From contig CADBPH010000098.1 in the NCBI GenBank assembly GCA_902796455.1, positions 1 to 6,321 of the forward strand: 6,321 nt of DNA. Reading direction: 5' to 3'. Below are positions 6,020-6,321 of this stretch, in pieces. Made by a program: the position numbers and the translations under genes. Each line of letters starts with the position of its first letter. The first letter of the stretch is position 1. The notes below the pieces were generated by a model. That model was not told the origin of the DNA and ran no database searches. It saw only the letters and a program-made list of their open reading frames with translations. This DNA comes from an uncultured Bacteroidia bacterium (GTDB lineage Bacteria; Bacteroidota; Bacteroidia; Bacteroidales; UBA932).

Positions 6020-6321
6020 TTACGGAATATTCTGGATGATTCCTTCGAACAGGATTTCATTTTCGCGGGTGGCATACAGCGCGAACAAGAAAGGACGGTC
6101 GAAGCGGACGACGACGGGCTCGGACGGAGCCACCGCGGTCAACCCGACGCTGATACTTGTAACGGCCGCAGCTTCAGCCCCCTCTTCATTCACTTCCAGG
6201 AAGCATTTCTGCAAGACCTGGTCCACCATGACCGAAGCGGAGGTGATATCCCCGAAGTCGGCGGAACCGGAGAACGGCAACTCCGCTCCCATCGCCTTCA
6301 GCACCTGATTCAGGACCATGG
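6020..6321 (-). CDS. Serpin (serine protease inhibitor, family I4), C-terminal fragment
   Basis: Serpins trap target proteases by cleavage of a reactive-centre loop that then inserts into the main beta-sheet. Only the last 100 or so codons are in the window and the frame runs off the right edge; the Met at 6319 is internal. Visible hallmarks are LKAMGAELPFSGSADFGDI (strand/helix F-G region), the hinge FLEVNEEGAEAAAVTS, and the closing RFDRPFLFALY followed by ILFEGIIQN. The hinge has Gly and small residues at P15-P10, as in inhibitory serpins. Counting from the hinge puts P1 near a Thr (LT/AV), but the stretch to the FDRPF motif is about four residues longer than in alpha-1-antitrypsin, so P1 is uncertain. 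The stop (TAA, 6022-6020) is 2 bp from the namZ ATG, so the two are probably one transcript. Bacterial serpins are usually exported; the N-terminus is not visible here. Confidence 0.93.
   Translation of the reverse strand, partial: MVLNQVLKAMGAELPFSGSADFGDITSASVMVDQVLQKCFLEVNEEGAEAAAVTSISVGLTAVAPSEPVVVRFDRPFLFALYATRENEILFEGIIQNIP

Noticed and set aside
5061..6308. Open frame of 415 codons on the plus strand
   Set aside because: It is antisense to namZ and the serpin, both clearly recognised. High GC favours long shadow frames.

Overview
The window looks like a chromosomal fragment of a GC-rich member of the Bacteroidota, probably a gut- or rumen-type Bacteroidales. This rests on several things. 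The prfB/murI intergenic region holds two TAnnTTTG boxes, the -7 element of Bacteroidota promoters. A signal-peptide protein of DUF6515 type, common in this phylum, is present. Most readable starts lack a Shine-Dalgarno sequence. The gene content (GH51 arabinofuranosidase, bacterial serpin, NamZ/DUF1343 muramidase) also fits. The genus cannot be fixed from the sequence.

Layout, left to right. (1) 2-1072 (+): 3' part of a GH51 alpha-L-arabinofuranosidase-like gene, cut by the window edge. (2) 1081-2227 (-): prfB, release factor 2, convergent with the GH51 gene across an 8-bp gap. It is read through a classic programmed +1 frameshift at 2161-2177, so its true start lies about 100 bp upstream of the start of the long uninterrupted frame. 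(3) 2228-2347: a short AT-rich divergent promoter region serving prfB and murI. (4) 2348-3166 (+): murI, glutamate racemase. (5) 3160-4722 (-): a secreted Ser/Arg-rich repeat protein with a DUF6515-like C-terminal half, whose stop overlaps the murI stop by 7 bp. (6) 4749-6017 (-): NamZ-like exo-N-acetylmuramidase (DUF1343, GH171) with a signal peptide. (7) 6020-6321 (-): C-terminal end of a serpin, cut by the right edge.

The three right-hand genes lie on the minus strand with gaps of 2 and 26 bp, so they probably form one transcript in the order serpin, namZ, DUF6515 protein. At least two of the three products look exported, which suggests a cell-envelope or extracellular theme: protease defence, peptidoglycan salvage and an unknown surface or periplasmic protein. 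murI (D-Glu for peptidoglycan) faces this cluster but is transcribed towards it, so a regulatory link is not shown. The left half consists of housekeeping genes beside a carbohydrate-degradation gene.

I see no mobile element, CRISPR array, RNA gene or defence system. The best signals are the prfB recoding site, the back-to-back promoters and the modular Ser/Arg-rich protein. Nothing here is convincing as an entirely new biological system.
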